A stretch of 47,299 bases of DNA, from positions 1-47,299 of IMG/VR virus record IMGVR_UViG_3300008624_000021. One strand, written 5' to 3'. The notes beneath the pieces are model-generated. The model ran no database searches, was not told the origin of the DNA, and was given only the letters and a program-made list of their open reading frames with translations. The stretch comes from a virus. Shown here one piece after another: positions 25,781 to 35,581 of the stretch. Position numbers and translations under genes: made by a program. Within the stretch, counting starts at the first letter, position 1. Every line of letters starts with the position of its first letter.

Positions 25781-26819
25781 CCAACCTTCCTATAGTCACT
25801 TTAATGATTTCCAACAATTCTATGTTCGTCATACATGGCATAAATTTATCAAATGTATCACAAATATCATACCAACATGGTTGTAAATCATATGGACAAC
25901 CCCCAACCAAATCAATAGAATCATACATTCCAGTTCTAAATTTTGGATTAACAGATCCAAACAATGTTACTAACTTCTTATCCAATGCCCCTGCTACATG
26001 CAACCAACCAGTATCTGGTGTAACAATTACTTCTAATGCATTCACAACAGAGCAAATTTCTCGGATTGACATACCATTAGTAGATCTGTAATTATTTATA
26101 TTGATCGTATCATCAATTACAATAGGTTCTATTCCTCTGGCATCTAACCCCAAAATAAGATCAGTCATTTGTGGATAATCACGCCATTTTGCCGATGACC
26201 TATAGACTATTCCAACCCTCAAATCCCCAACAAAACTATTTCCAATTTTTATCTCATCTTCGGTCAGATATATTTTAGGTTTGGTATTACTATTACCCAA
26301 CCCTGTTGCCAACTTAAATAATTCAATCCTATCCTTATCCACATCTGGAACAGTCTGACCCTCATATTGGGATGCTGGACATGGATTTCCAAATTTTATG
26401 ACAGGATATTCAGTTTCGGTAAGTTCCCATACTTGCAAAATTCTATCTATGGCAGGGTGATGTTTAAACACATCTGAAATTGGTTTTCTGGCAATATAAG
26501 TCTTTCTGGCATTAGGATATTTTTCATGTACGTTTTGCACCGCACCTAATGTAGTTACTAAATCACCAAGACCAGCCTCATCTCTGTAAAATATTATTTC
26601 TTCGGTATCTAATGTCAACCCCAAGTCACTAGATTCCAACTTCTCACGAAATATGGGTTGTCCATCTCTGACTGCAACTAAGTCATCAACATCAAAATCG
26701 TGATCTACATATACAACACGCAGACCACGATTTATTAAACTATCACTATCCCTAATAACCGTATTTTTGACTACACTATCTATTTCACCTGTCTTAACAT
26801 CAAATATTACACTTATCAT
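25773..26819 (-). CDS. GT9 heptosyltransferase-family protein
   Basis: This 348-residue protein has a short N-terminal extension (1-70) and then both GT9 lobes: IIFYRDEAGLGDLVTTLGAV (75-94) with YPNARKTYIA and HPAIDRI, and in the C-lobe RVGIVYRSSAKWRDYP, followed by VTPDTGWLHVAGALDKK (266-282) and VTLFGSVNP. These are the ADP-heptose-binding hallmarks. A terminal cysteine set (308, 315, 320, 329) may bind a metal. The gene follows the DUF4815-type gene by three bases. It may act on LPS core or, as I favour from context, on the same fibre-linked glycan as the BAHT-like enzymes. Family assignment is strong; function in the phage is inferred. Confidence 0.82.
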   Translation of the reverse strand: MISVIFDVKTGEIDSVVKNTVIRDSDSLINRGLRVVYVDHDFDVDDLVAVRDGQPIFREKLESSDLGLTLDTEEIIFYRDEAGLGDLVTTLGAVQNVHEKYPNARKTYIARKPISDVFKHHPAIDRILQVWELTETEYPVIKFGNPCPASQYEGQTVPDVDKDRIELFKLATGLGNSNTKPKIYLTEDEIKIGNSFVGDLRVGIVYRSSAKWRDYPQMTDLILGLDARGIEPIVIDDTININNYRSTNGMSIREICSVVNALEVIVTPDTGWLHVAGALDKKLVTLFGSVNPKFRTGMYDSIDLVGGCPYDLQPCWYDICDTFDKFMPCMTNIELLEIIKVTIGRLDD

Positions 26820-26822
26820 ACA

Positions 26823-29800
26823 TTATAATCTTCTCCCAAATAATGTTACTATAGCACTAATGTTTATACTTGTACCGTTTACAGATTTGAACCTAACTGT
26901 ACAACCTGTATTCGTACCCGTTTCCAATGGTGTAACCTTACCATCTGCTCCACGTAACAACTCAACAGCACCTTCACCAGATGATATAACTGCACTAGTA
27001 GCCGCATTAACTGCATCCGTTATATAGACTATTGCCGTTTCTACCACAAAATCTGTAGTGATTTCAGTAATTGTAGTAGTATTGAATGAAGTTGCACTAA
27101 CTGCGTTCTTAGATAATACCAACGATAATGTCTGTAATGGTAACAATGATGGGTCTTTATAGTTTGGAATCACTTTCAGATTTTTAATTCGTGATGGACG
27201 TGCCGTATTACTACCTTTCAACACAATCTTGGTGGTAACGATAGAAAAGTCTGTCATACCATCTTTGCTGTACACATATTCGGTAAATTCTGCCGAATCC
27301 CCATCAGTAGTTGCCGTTTGTTGTGTTAGTTGAACCCAACTTTCTGTATCAAAATTGGCATTTCCAGCAGAGGTCAAAGTCTTAACATAGACATCAATAC
27401 CACTACCTTTGGAAGTTTTGGCATCAAATACAACTGTAACCGAATTGGCACTTTCTTCCAATTCTAGTTTTCTTGAGATATAAGCAGAAGTTCCAGCAGA
27501 ATCAACCGCATTAGCAATCACAATAGCATTCAGAGAGCTGACATCAATTGCTGGTGAAACTCTATCGTTATTACTATCTCCAGTGAATGATGCCTTCAAG
27601 AATTTCTGTATAAACTGTGATGAAACAGAATAATCCACATTAGAATTCAATCCAACGTTAGTTGCCCCAAACATATTATTACCAACTGCTTCCTGATATG
27701 AGATACTAGTACCACTCGGAATTATTTCTTCACCTGTGTAATTTATCAAATCTGCTCTACGTCTTGGACTATCGACCACAACTAAAGTTTCCCCCTGCGG
27801 ATACCCATCCTGATAAACTGTAAATGCAGTTGTATCATTTTTGATAACATAACTATCTGCTGTAACAGAATCAATAGTAAAAGTATCATCATTCATACCT
27901 GTAATACCATTAATTTGAAATGTAGCATCCCCATTACCACCAGAAACAGTAATCACTTCATTATCAGCATAACCAGATCCAGCAAAGGCTATTGTTGCAT
28001 TTGTAACTCCACCACTACCATTGACAGTTGTATTAACACGCAACCCTGTTCCACTACCAGCAGAAGATGTTGCCACACCAACAGAAGTACTATCAGCACT
28101 ATACCCACTGCCATTGACATAATTATCAAAACCAGATGGAACACCTATCCCAACACCATGCAAACGTTTCACTGTATTAACAGCACCAGCAGTACTAGAA
28201 ACAGTTCTTGAAGTTCCACTAGACACACCTGTAATCTGATTCGCAGAAGCAAATGTACCAGAGATGGAAGCAACTTTCAAGATAAACTTGGAAGAATCCC
28301 ATGATATTACTTTACCCCATGCACTTCCATAATTGAACGAACCAGAACCATAAAATACAACTTCACCCACTGTATAATTTCCACTACCACTATTCATCAA
28401 AACATCTTGTTCATTACTACCCTTAACTCCACTAAAACTCAATGTAGTACCAACAACATATCCATGTCCTGGCTGTGTAACCGTAATTCGATTTTCTGAT
28501 GATGTTGTAGTATAAAACGGATTATCAATCAATGCTTTAGCAGTATTTTTAGTTTGTAAAATAATATTATTTGTTCCACCACTCAAATCAAATTTTGCCC
28601 GATTAAGTGTAAACTTCAGAATCTTATTATTGACTTTATCCGTACCCAAATACATACTATCAACACCAAGTGCATTTGAACCCTTTTGTGTTTCAACATC
28701 CAATGCTTTAACTGTGTACTCAGTTGCTGGTGTGATAATCGTAATGGCATATTTTCCTTTTTTGAGATAAACTGGATTGCTAAATGTAAATTTAGTTTCT
28801 GTACCATCAACATCAATACCTGTTGCTAACGCAGACTTTGTAGAATATGGTAATACATTATTACTGACTTTTCCATCTTCAATAGTTCTCAACTGAACAA
28901 TAACTGGTCTAGTAAAATCAGCATCTTCTGCCGAAAAATACAAATCCAAACTAGTTACAAAACATTCGGAAAAAACCTCTATGCCCTGTGATACTGTTTC
29001 AATAGTTTGTGCATCCCACGAACTATCAAAAGGTCTTGTGGCCAAACCATCAGTGTCTACATGACCAACTGCATGATAATAACCTTCAGCATAGGATTGA
29101 TTTGCTTCAATTATAATCTGCTTGCTACCTGTTTGAAATTTAGTTGAACCAACATCTTCATCGACATTAGGAATAACATATGAATTAGTCCATTTTCCAT
29201 TAACATCTGTTTTCGGTGTAGTGAATGAACTGGTTATGTCGATTCCATCGAATTTAACTGTAGAAATACTGGTCAGTGGTTTCATACCTTCAACTATAAT
29301 CGTTATAGTCTGTGATCTAATGTATGGTACATAATGTGTGCCTAACTCACTATCACCGATTTTCTTGCTCAATAAACTAGCACTATTAGGTAGGGCTGGT
29401 GATTTAGGTAACTCGTTGTATGACATACCGAAACTTGGATCTTGAAAATCACTATTCTTAGCACCTGACCAATGAGTTTCCCACTCATTCCAAACTGTTC
29501 CTTGTGTTTTAGTAGAATCATCCAAATATTTTATAGAATCCCATGCTCCATTACGATTATATCTAACATTCTCCCTAGAATCAGTAGACTTCCATTTATC
29601 ATATCCAACCGATACCACACCCTGATAAGTAGAAACTTCAGATGTCCTCACTTTCTGATCTAAACTGGAATCCAAATTCTGAACTTCGGGTGTCTCGGTA
29701 TAAGGAAATGTCACTAAATTACTATTATGTACCAAATCAGTTTGTGCATTAGAAGAAAATACTTCCATTGCCAAACCATCTTCATGGAAATGTGGCCTCA

Positions 29801-32609
29801 ATTCATTGTTGATAGGATCAACTGAAATCTTATGATCTGCATCTGTTGAATCACCAAACCCATGACCTACAAATGGATCAACAAATACATTCCTTCGCAA
29901 TCTGCCAACACCGATATTATAATTTTCTGCCGAATTCTCCAGTGCAGATAATGCACTAAAATAAGCAAAATCATCGTATTCAGAAACACCAAATTTCTGA
30001 ACTACAATATCATCCGTTCCGTATGTGTAAGGCATAAACTTAACAATATACAATGGCACACCAGAATATGGTGCATTTGGTGGTGATGGATTACTACTTG
30101 CAACACCCTCAACCACTCTTAAAGTTCCTTCGGTATCCAAATAGACAATATCAATTCTACCCAAATAGAAATCAGAACCATCACCACTAACAACAGCCCT
30201 TTCTGGTGGATGTATAGCAGTTGCACCAGATCCAGAAAATGCTGAATTACTGACACCATTATCATTCTTATAACTTCTCAAATCTATACAATCACCCAAT
30301 CGGTACTTTCTGCCTGTCGTATCACTGGTATAGGTTGGAATATCACCATTCTTGAATTCCTGTACACCATCATGCAAAGATGCCCAAACCCATGTACCAT
30401 AAGAATCAGTTACACTGTAATTAGAATTTGCTGTAGTATTATTGTCTGTGGTTGTAGGGTAAGATGATGCCGAAATGTAATCCCCTGCTGATATTACAAA
30501 ATACCAATAAGCAACAGTTATTCTACCCGTAGGATAGGATTTTCCACTTTTTAGTTTCAATGCACCTAATGCATAAAAATTATCTCGTTGCCCCGTATCC
30601 ATTGCATACCGATCTGAAATATCAGTATGACTAGACAATGCAGCCGTTCCGAAATCTGGTGACATGTATACTTTCCATTGAGTTGGAAGAACATCTGCTT
30701 TAGTTAATGCCAACGTAGAAACTTCTACCGATGTCTTGGTAGTAAAGACATCAGATTGATGTGACAATGATTTATTTGCTTGTGTTGATGTATTTTTAGA
30801 AACCGTAGCAAAAACAGCATAATTTTCTCCCGTTTGAAAGGATGCTCCTACAATACTTGCCGATGTTTTTGCTCCATTCAAAGTGGTTGTCATTTCACTA
30901 TCAGCAAATATTTTATTTTTCGTTCCATCATTCCCATAAACCAAAATCTTAGTAGTATCGGCATCAAATGTGCTATTTGCATTTGCGGCTACTGTTAATG
31001 TAGTACCCGATGCCGTTACGACTGAAGTTTGTCGTGTGGCACTAACAACAACTGTAGTATCAAATTCTGTTATCCCTTTACCGATTTGATATAGTAATGT
31101 ATTCTTGCCCGTATCTTTCAGTGATGTCAAGGTATCATCAACACCATGTGTAGTCACAGTTGCTGTTGACTGTTCAGTTTTCAAATCACAAAGTTTATTA
31201 GTTGCTGATGGTGTAGACGATGATGTCCATACATGTAACTCATTGACATTAACCAAATTCTTACCCGAATTCATGCTAATATCAAATAGATAGACCTTGA
31301 ATTCATTACCCAATCGTTCTATATTTCGGATTCGTGCTGTACCAATAAATGCCGATGAATCTTTCATATTTACCAAAGGGAATGGTACACCCGAACTTGC
31401 TGGTGAGAAATTCAATACTGCTCGTTGATTATCTGCTGATGCAAAATTTCCTACTATCCCACCATCAGTGACAACATAATTTCCAATGTCTGCGGCGGCA
31501 GAAACATCAGCAGTAGATTCTTCGATAGTCCTTGCCTTACTTAGTGCCAAAAACGTTTTTTGCTCTAATTTAGTCCTTACCCCATCTATGTTTGCGACAC
31601 CTGTATTAACTCCAAAGGAAACTTTGTCACTACTTCCACTGGCATCTGTACCTAACAATCCGTTAGCATCGGTCATGGTAGACTTATTTTCACGCAACTC
31701 ATAGTCAAATCCAGAAATGACTTTATACCCTTTACTGCGTTCAATACCCTCTGCTTTCTTGTGTAACTTTCCATTTACAACTTCTGCAATCTCGATGAAT
31801 TTTGCACTGGTAGTAGCCGTTAAGGATTTCTTTGCTAATGTAAGTGAAATTTTAAATCGGTCTGCACCATCTGCCTGATAATTGGTAGATGAAACTGCAT
31901 TATCAGTTAGGGTACTATCTTCGGTAGTGGTTATTATGCTTTCTGCAACATCAAATCCTATCTTATATGAAGGTGTAGTAGTATATTTGTCTAGGATTAA
32001 TGTTTGATCGGCAACTTCAACCGCATAACCGTTGATATAGTAAACCCCTGCTTTAACATGCACAGCAGAACCAGAACCAATGACAGTAGTTGGATCACCA
32101 GCAGATACATTTCTGCCCACTGTATTCCACGCACTAGATGCTAAATTCGTACCAGTAGTCTGTTTATATAAAGAATCTGCACTGGCAAAGGTAGTATTAG
32201 TAGATCCACCTTTAAGATATGAAACCCAAATAGTTAATGTATCAGCATCTGTTATTTGCAAAACTTCTCTATCTGATGCCGCTATAATTTTAGCATAGAC
32301 ATCACCAGTGGTTCCATCCTTAGAACCAATAACAGTGCCTACAATATTAGTAGTTGTATCAGTTCCTGATAAATCATCCACCAATGCCACATATGAAAGA
32401 TCGGTATCAAGTATTATCTCGCCTGGAACTAATGACTTTCCATTCCTGACATCTGTTGCTTGTTTTAATTGATTCTGTAATATAGTTTGCAGTTGAGTTA
32501 ATTCTCTTGCCTGTACTGCAAAACTGGGTCTGAATAATACCCTATGATAGCCCTTAGATGAATCATAATCATCGTAATACGGACTTATGTTGAAATCTTT
32601 AGTTGCCAT
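26823..32609 (-). CDS. DUF4815-type large baseplate/tail protein
   Basis: This 1928-residue protein begins DFNISPYYDDYD...YHRVLFRPSFAVQAREL followed by TQLQTILQNQLKQ, the hallmark N-terminus of the DUF4815 structural proteins of marine T4-like phages. Residues about 930-1130 (YTETPEVQNLDSSLDQKV, YDKWKSTDSRENV, GAWDSIKYLDDST) belong to the conserved second half. Around 1490-1570 it holds GSGY/SGGNG repeats shared with the giant fibre. It comes straight after gp8, the position of T4 gp9-gp10. A role as baseplate periphery or fibre-attachment protein is therefore inferred. GGTGG precedes the ATG by six nt. No enzymatic motif is visible. Confidence 0.82.
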   Translation of the reverse strand: MATKDFNISPYYDDYDSSKGYHRVLFRPSFAVQARELTQLQTILQNQLKQATDVRNGKSLVPGEIILDTDLSYVALVDDLSGTDTTTNIVGTVIGSKDGTTGDVYAKIIAASDREVLQITDADTLTIWVSYLKGGSTNTTFASADSLYKQTTGTNLASSAWNTVGRNVSAGDPTTVIGSGSAVHVKAGVYYINGYAVEVADQTLILDKYTTTPSYKIGFDVAESIITTTEDSTLTDNAVSSTNYQADGADRFKISLTLAKKSLTATTSAKFIEIAEVVNGKLHKKAEGIERSKGYKVISGFDYELRENKSTMTDANGLLGTDASGSSDKVSFGVNTGVANIDGVRTKLEQKTFLALSKARTIEESTADVSAAADIGNYVVTDGGIVGNFASADNQRAVLNFSPASSGVPFPLVNMKDSSAFIGTARIRNIERLGNEFKVYLFDISMNSGKNLVNVNELHVWTSSSTPSATNKLCDLKTEQSTATVTTHGVDDTLTSLKDTGKNTLLYQIGKGITEFDTTVVVSATRQTSVVTASGTTLTVAANANSTFDADTTKILVYGNDGTKNKIFADSEMTTTLNGAKTSASIVGASFQTGENYAVFATVSKNTSTQANKSLSHQSDVFTTKTSVEVSTLALTKADVLPTQWKVYMSPDFGTAALSSHTDISDRYAMDTGQRDNFYALGALKLKSGKSYPTGRITVAYWYFVISAGDYISASSYPTTTDNNTTANSNYSVTDSYGTWVWASLHDGVQEFKNGDIPTYTSDTTGRKYRLGDCIDLRSYKNDNGVSNSAFSGSGATAIHPPERAVVSGDGSDFYLGRIDIVYLDTEGTLRVVEGVASSNPSPPNAPYSGVPLYIVKFMPYTYGTDDIVVQKFGVSEYDDFAYFSALSALENSAENYNIGVGRLRRNVFVDPFVGHGFGDSTDADHKISVDPINNELRPHFHEDGLAMEVFSSNAQTDLVHNSNLVTFPYTETPEVQNLDSSLDQKVRTSEVSTYQGVVSVGYDKWKSTDSRENVRYNRNGAWDSIKYLDDSTKTQGTVWNEWETHWSGAKNSDFQDPSFGMSYNELPKSPALPNSASLLSKKIGDSELGTHYVPYIRSQTITIIVEGMKPLTSISTVKFDGIDITSSFTTPKTDVNGKWTNSYVIPNVDEDVGSTKFQTGSKQIIIEANQSYAEGYYHAVGHVDTDGLATRPFDSSWDAQTIETVSQGIEVFSECFVTSLDLYFSAEDADFTRPVIVQLRTIEDGKVSNNVLPYSTKSALATGIDVDGTETKFTFSNPVYLKKGKYAITIITPATEYTVKALDVETQKGSNALGVDSMYLGTDKVNNKILKFTLNRAKFDLSGGTNNIILQTKNTAKALIDNPFYTTTSSENRITVTQPGHGYVVGTTLSFSGVKGSNEQDVLMNSGSGNYTVGEVVFYGSGSFNYGSAWGKVISWDSSKFILKVASISGTFASANQITGVSSGTSRTVSSTAGAVNTVKRLHGVGIGVPSGFDNYVNGSGYSADSTSVGVATSSAGSGTGLRVNTTVNGSGGVTNATIAFAGSGYADNEVITVSGGNGDATFQINGITGMNDDTFTIDSVTADSYVIKNDTTAFTVYQDGYPQGETLVVVDSPRRRADLINYTGEEIIPSGTSISYQEAVGNNMFGATNVGLNSNVDYSVSSQFIQKFLKASFTGDSNNDRVSPAIDVSSLNAIVIANAVDSAGTSAYISRKLELEESANSVTVVFDAKTSKGSGIDVYVKTLTSAGNANFDTESWVQLTQQTATTDGDSAEFTEYVYSKDGMTDFSIVTTKIVLKGSNTARPSRIKNLKVIPNYKDPSLLPLQTLSLVLSKNAVSATSFNTTTITEITTDFVVETAIVYITDAVNAATSAVISSGEGAVELLRGADGKVTPLETGTNTGCTVRFKSVNGTSINISAIVTLFGRRL

Positions 32610-32622
32610 TTCTATCCACCTT

Positions 32623-33807
32623 CTAAAATTGAATGACTAGTCTTATTAAATCTGTATTAGAGTCATTTGTTCTTGCTACAGTTGCTCTCTGATCCACATA
32701 CAGAATCTGCCCAGAGTATTTTAGTAACCCTGCTTGTAAGTATGAAGTATCACTTGCTCTAGTACCCGATGCTATACTTGTACCCGATGTTGTTATATCA
32801 TCCTGTGAACTACCTGTAATTATTGGATCTAAAATTAATGCTACTGTAGCATATTGCGTGACTGTTGCCCTAGCAATATCAGAATTAGTTATCTGACACG
32901 TTACCATTAAATCCTTTGCCCCAACTTCTCTTTCTACATCAAACCCATGCCCACTAATTGGTGAAATCATTGCCGTTAAACTGGCATCAGCAGAACCATT
33001 AACATTAACAGCAGTTACATTTCGATAACCAGCACCAGCATTAGTAATATTCACATATTGTTTTGAATTTGCAGTTGCGATTTCACCAGCAAAAACAGTT
33101 GTGTTAGTTCCTGACAATGTAACCGCATGTCCATTTGTATACCCCGTAAGATTAGAACTATGGATGATAGAATTCACTGCCCCATCTACCGCAGCTGCTT
33201 GTACATTCCACTGTTTCAGAAGTTCAGCATTTGATGGTTTGAGTTGCAATGATTCAACTGGCATCCACTTAAAATTGGTATCATTAACATTAAAAACACT
33301 ATTTTTCGCAAAAGAATATAAATATTTCCAATGATACCCATCCGATTGTATAAAAACACCCGTATTGCTATCATCATTTCCCGATGGTGAAGAATCAGAG
33401 GATGCTGGTACATCAGATACAGTTGCACCAGAACCATTGAACAAACATTTCCAGACCCTAATATAGGTAGTTCCTTCAGTATAACCCAAAAATTCAGTTG
33501 GTGAACCAAATAAATCTAATGTATGGTTATATGGTGTAAACCCAATTCCAGAATCCAATTCCTTCAATGAAGAACCAGACCCATGTTTGACTACCATAGA
33601 AACATCAGCACTCGTAATCCTCTTTATTCCCGCCACTTTATCCCAAAACGAAATATCACTAGAAAGACTTTCCGTTGGAGTTGATTCCGATTGACTATTC
33701 GTAGTATTTCCAATCACAGCATAAATTCGATGTGAATTGCTGGAAAACAACTCTTTAAACTGTTTTGCTGTTCTATAACTATGATTTCTCGTTAAAAGTG
33801 TTCCCAT
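32623..33807 (-). CDS. 8: Baseplate wedge subunit gp8
   Basis: This 394-residue protein follows the T4 gp8 plan. The N-terminus has YRTAKQFKELF and RIYAVIGN; the middle has SFWDKVAGIKRITSADVSMVV; then comes RVWKCLFN with a Pro/Ser/Asp loop and DGYHWKYLYSF; the end has SGQILYVDQRATV and LIRLVIQF, matching gp8's SGEMIYMENRPPI and terminal strand. T4 gp8 has 334 residues; the extra length is a GAGYRNVTAVNVNG insert near 250-275 of the kind also found in neighbouring tail proteins. gp8 dimers hold the wedge periphery with gp6, gp7 and gp10. The order gp6, large protein, gp8 agrees with T4. Confidence 0.85.
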   Translation of the reverse strand: MGTLLTRNHSYRTAKQFKELFSSNSHRIYAVIGNTTNSQSESTPTESLSSDISFWDKVAGIKRITSADVSMVVKHGSGSSLKELDSGIGFTPYNHTLDLFGSPTEFLGYTEGTTYIRVWKCLFNGSGATVSDVPASSDSSPSGNDDSNTGVFIQSDGYHWKYLYSFAKNSVFNVNDTNFKWMPVESLQLKPSNAELLKQWNVQAAAVDGAVNSIIHSSNLTGYTNGHAVTLSGTNTTVFAGEIATANSKQYVNITNAGAGYRNVTAVNVNGSADASLTAMISPISGHGFDVEREVGAKDLMVTCQITNSDIARATVTQYATVALILDPIITGSSQDDITTSGTSIASGTRASDTSYLQAGLLKYSGQILYVDQRATVARTNDSNTDLIRLVIQF

Positions 33808-33817
33808 TTTTTTATTC

Positions 33818-35581
33818 CTATGATATTAGTGTATTACAAACAGCAGATGTCACCGTTTGATTAACCTGTGTTGGATTATCTATGGTAAATTCTGTAAATA
33901 TTTTCATCCCTGCTGGATGTGCAAATTTATTTAGTTGTCCTCTCCACTTATTAGGATCTTCTGAAGCCCTAACTTTATATGACCACCATTGATAATAATC
34001 CAAATCTTGAACATACGATTCCGAATCACTGACATTTGATTTCAACGAATATCCAGAACCACCATGATCTACTAATGCACCATATATGACTGTACCTGTT
34101 GCCCGATGTAATGGTGAACTTGGATCGTGACTTCTAAATGTAACAGTTGATGCACTATCTGCAAGACCTTTAGTAATTACTTTAACTTCCTCGATACCAC
34201 CAGCAGTTGCACTATATGACAATAATTTATCAGTAGAAACATTTGTATTAGAATCTACATATGCTCTAGGTAACGATGTGTAATTCACACCACCCGAATT
34301 AACATCAATTTTATTGGAAGCCATAACAGTAGCAGAAGCAGACACATCACAAATTGTAATCATCCTGTCTGCCCTCAATCTATTTGTACTACTAGTAATT
34401 TCTTCACCCAAATATTCCCCCTCGACACTTTCATCCGTTGTAAATGTACCAGAGATGGTATCAATCCAATACCTATTCCCCTCAATATATCTCAATTTTG
34501 CTGTCGCACCACTGTTAGAACCAGTTAGTGTATCATTTACAGCAAATGTTCCCTCTACTCCATAAACTTCCAAATAATCATTAACAAAACTAACTTGCTC
34601 ACCCACTAAACCAGATAGATGAGTTTGAATGGAAGTCGGTATATAAAATTCACTCACAACACCAGTTGCCAATTTTGTAATAACCATTGTAGTTTCTTGA
34701 ACGTTTGCCAATGTAACTGTATCATCCAAATAATAACCCGATCCTTTATTAGTAACTGCTATCCCCTGTGCCGATGGTGTTATCTTGGCCTGCAATTGAT
34801 CTGATGTGCCAGATTTATTAACAACATACCCTTCATTAGTTTGCACCACTATCACTTCATCGGACTGAAACGCACCAGTTATACCAGTTTCCAAATCAAG
34901 ATATAAATCAGTAACGAATTCTGTACCAATATTCCGAACCAACGCACTCTCAACCACTGCCTTTGCACCAGATGCCATTCCAACGATATAATACCCCTTG
35001 AATGATTCATGGTCATCAGTTGTTGTAGAACCAGAAGTTTTTACTCTAATAGATTTTTGTTGTTTCCAATCACTGTCACTTACCGTAAACACTTGCTCTT
35101 TTGGATATATAGTAACTGGAATTTTCTGATAAAGAATTCTGAAAAATATACTAAATACCGATTCCGTTCCCCTTGCCCGATAGATTTCCTTAACTCGTTT
35201 GATTAATTTTCTATCATCTGCATATGTATTGCTAGGCAAATCTGGATTATATTCTGACTTGATATATTGTAGTAACTTATATATGGTATTATCAACATCC
35301 CTAAAGGATTCTAACCGCACCAGGCGATCATAAACATTCCCATTCTCCGAATGTAGATCGGATATGGCCATGTCACTAACTTGCTGAATGGACTGAAATT
35401 TGAAATCATCAATAGTAGCATCATATGACGTTTCCAACCATTCATAATACAACTGCATAAATCGACCAAACACAGAAATTGACCCATCTGCAACCTTGTC
35501 ATAGTGCAGATCTAGGTATAAAGGCAGTTGTGAATGTATAAACGGTGATATTTTCCGTTGTATTTTATCCTTATGTAACAT
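33818..35581 (-). CDS. Baseplate wedge protein in gp7 position
   Basis: This 587-residue protein opens with FIHSQLPLYLDLHYDKVADG and RFMQLYYEWLE, then KLIKRVKEIYRARGTESV, SIFFRILYQKIPVTIYP and VSDSDWKQQKSIRV. I recognise this as a conserved virion protein of marine T4-like phages found next to gp6. The middle is beta-rich with NKGSGYYLDDTV and GGSGYSL motifs. The C-terminus (YYQWWSYKVRAS, WRGQLNKFAHPAGM) is also conserved in the group. It lies between gp6 and gp8, where T4 has gp7 (1032 residues), so it probably fills part of the gp7 wedge role; this is by synteny only. The ATG lies within the end of gp6 (11-nt overlap). Confidence 0.75.
   Translation of the reverse strand: MLHKDKIQRKISPFIHSQLPLYLDLHYDKVADGSISVFGRFMQLYYEWLETSYDATIDDFKFQSIQQVSDMAISDLHSENGNVYDRLVRLESFRDVDNTIYKLLQYIKSEYNPDLPSNTYADDRKLIKRVKEIYRARGTESVFSIFFRILYQKIPVTIYPKEQVFTVSDSDWKQQKSIRVKTSGSTTTDDHESFKGYYIVGMASGAKAVVESALVRNIGTEFVTDLYLDLETGITGAFQSDEVIVVQTNEGYVVNKSGTSDQLQAKITPSAQGIAVTNKGSGYYLDDTVTLANVQETTMVITKLATGVVSEFYIPTSIQTHLSGLVGEQVSFVNDYLEVYGVEGTFAVNDTLTGSNSGATAKLRYIEGNRYWIDTISGTFTTDESVEGEYLGEEITSSTNRLRADRMITICDVSASATVMASNKIDVNSGGVNYTSLPRAYVDSNTNVSTDKLLSYSATAGGIEEVKVITKGLADSASTVTFRSHDPSSPLHRATGTVIYGALVDHGGSGYSLKSNVSDSESYVQDLDYYQWWSYKVRASEDPNKWRGQLNKFAHPAGMKIFTEFTIDNPTQVNQTVTSAVCNTLIS

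Noticed and set aside
26093-26100. TATAAATA on the minus strand inside the GT9 gene
   Set aside because: The next start is over 300 nt away; it encodes Asn-Ile-Asn-Asn.
5249-26819. A bacterial LPS locus or prophage junction
   Set aside because: The genes lie without a break inside a phage late operon, overlap phage structural genes and share their base composition; no integrase, tRNA or att-like repeat is seen.
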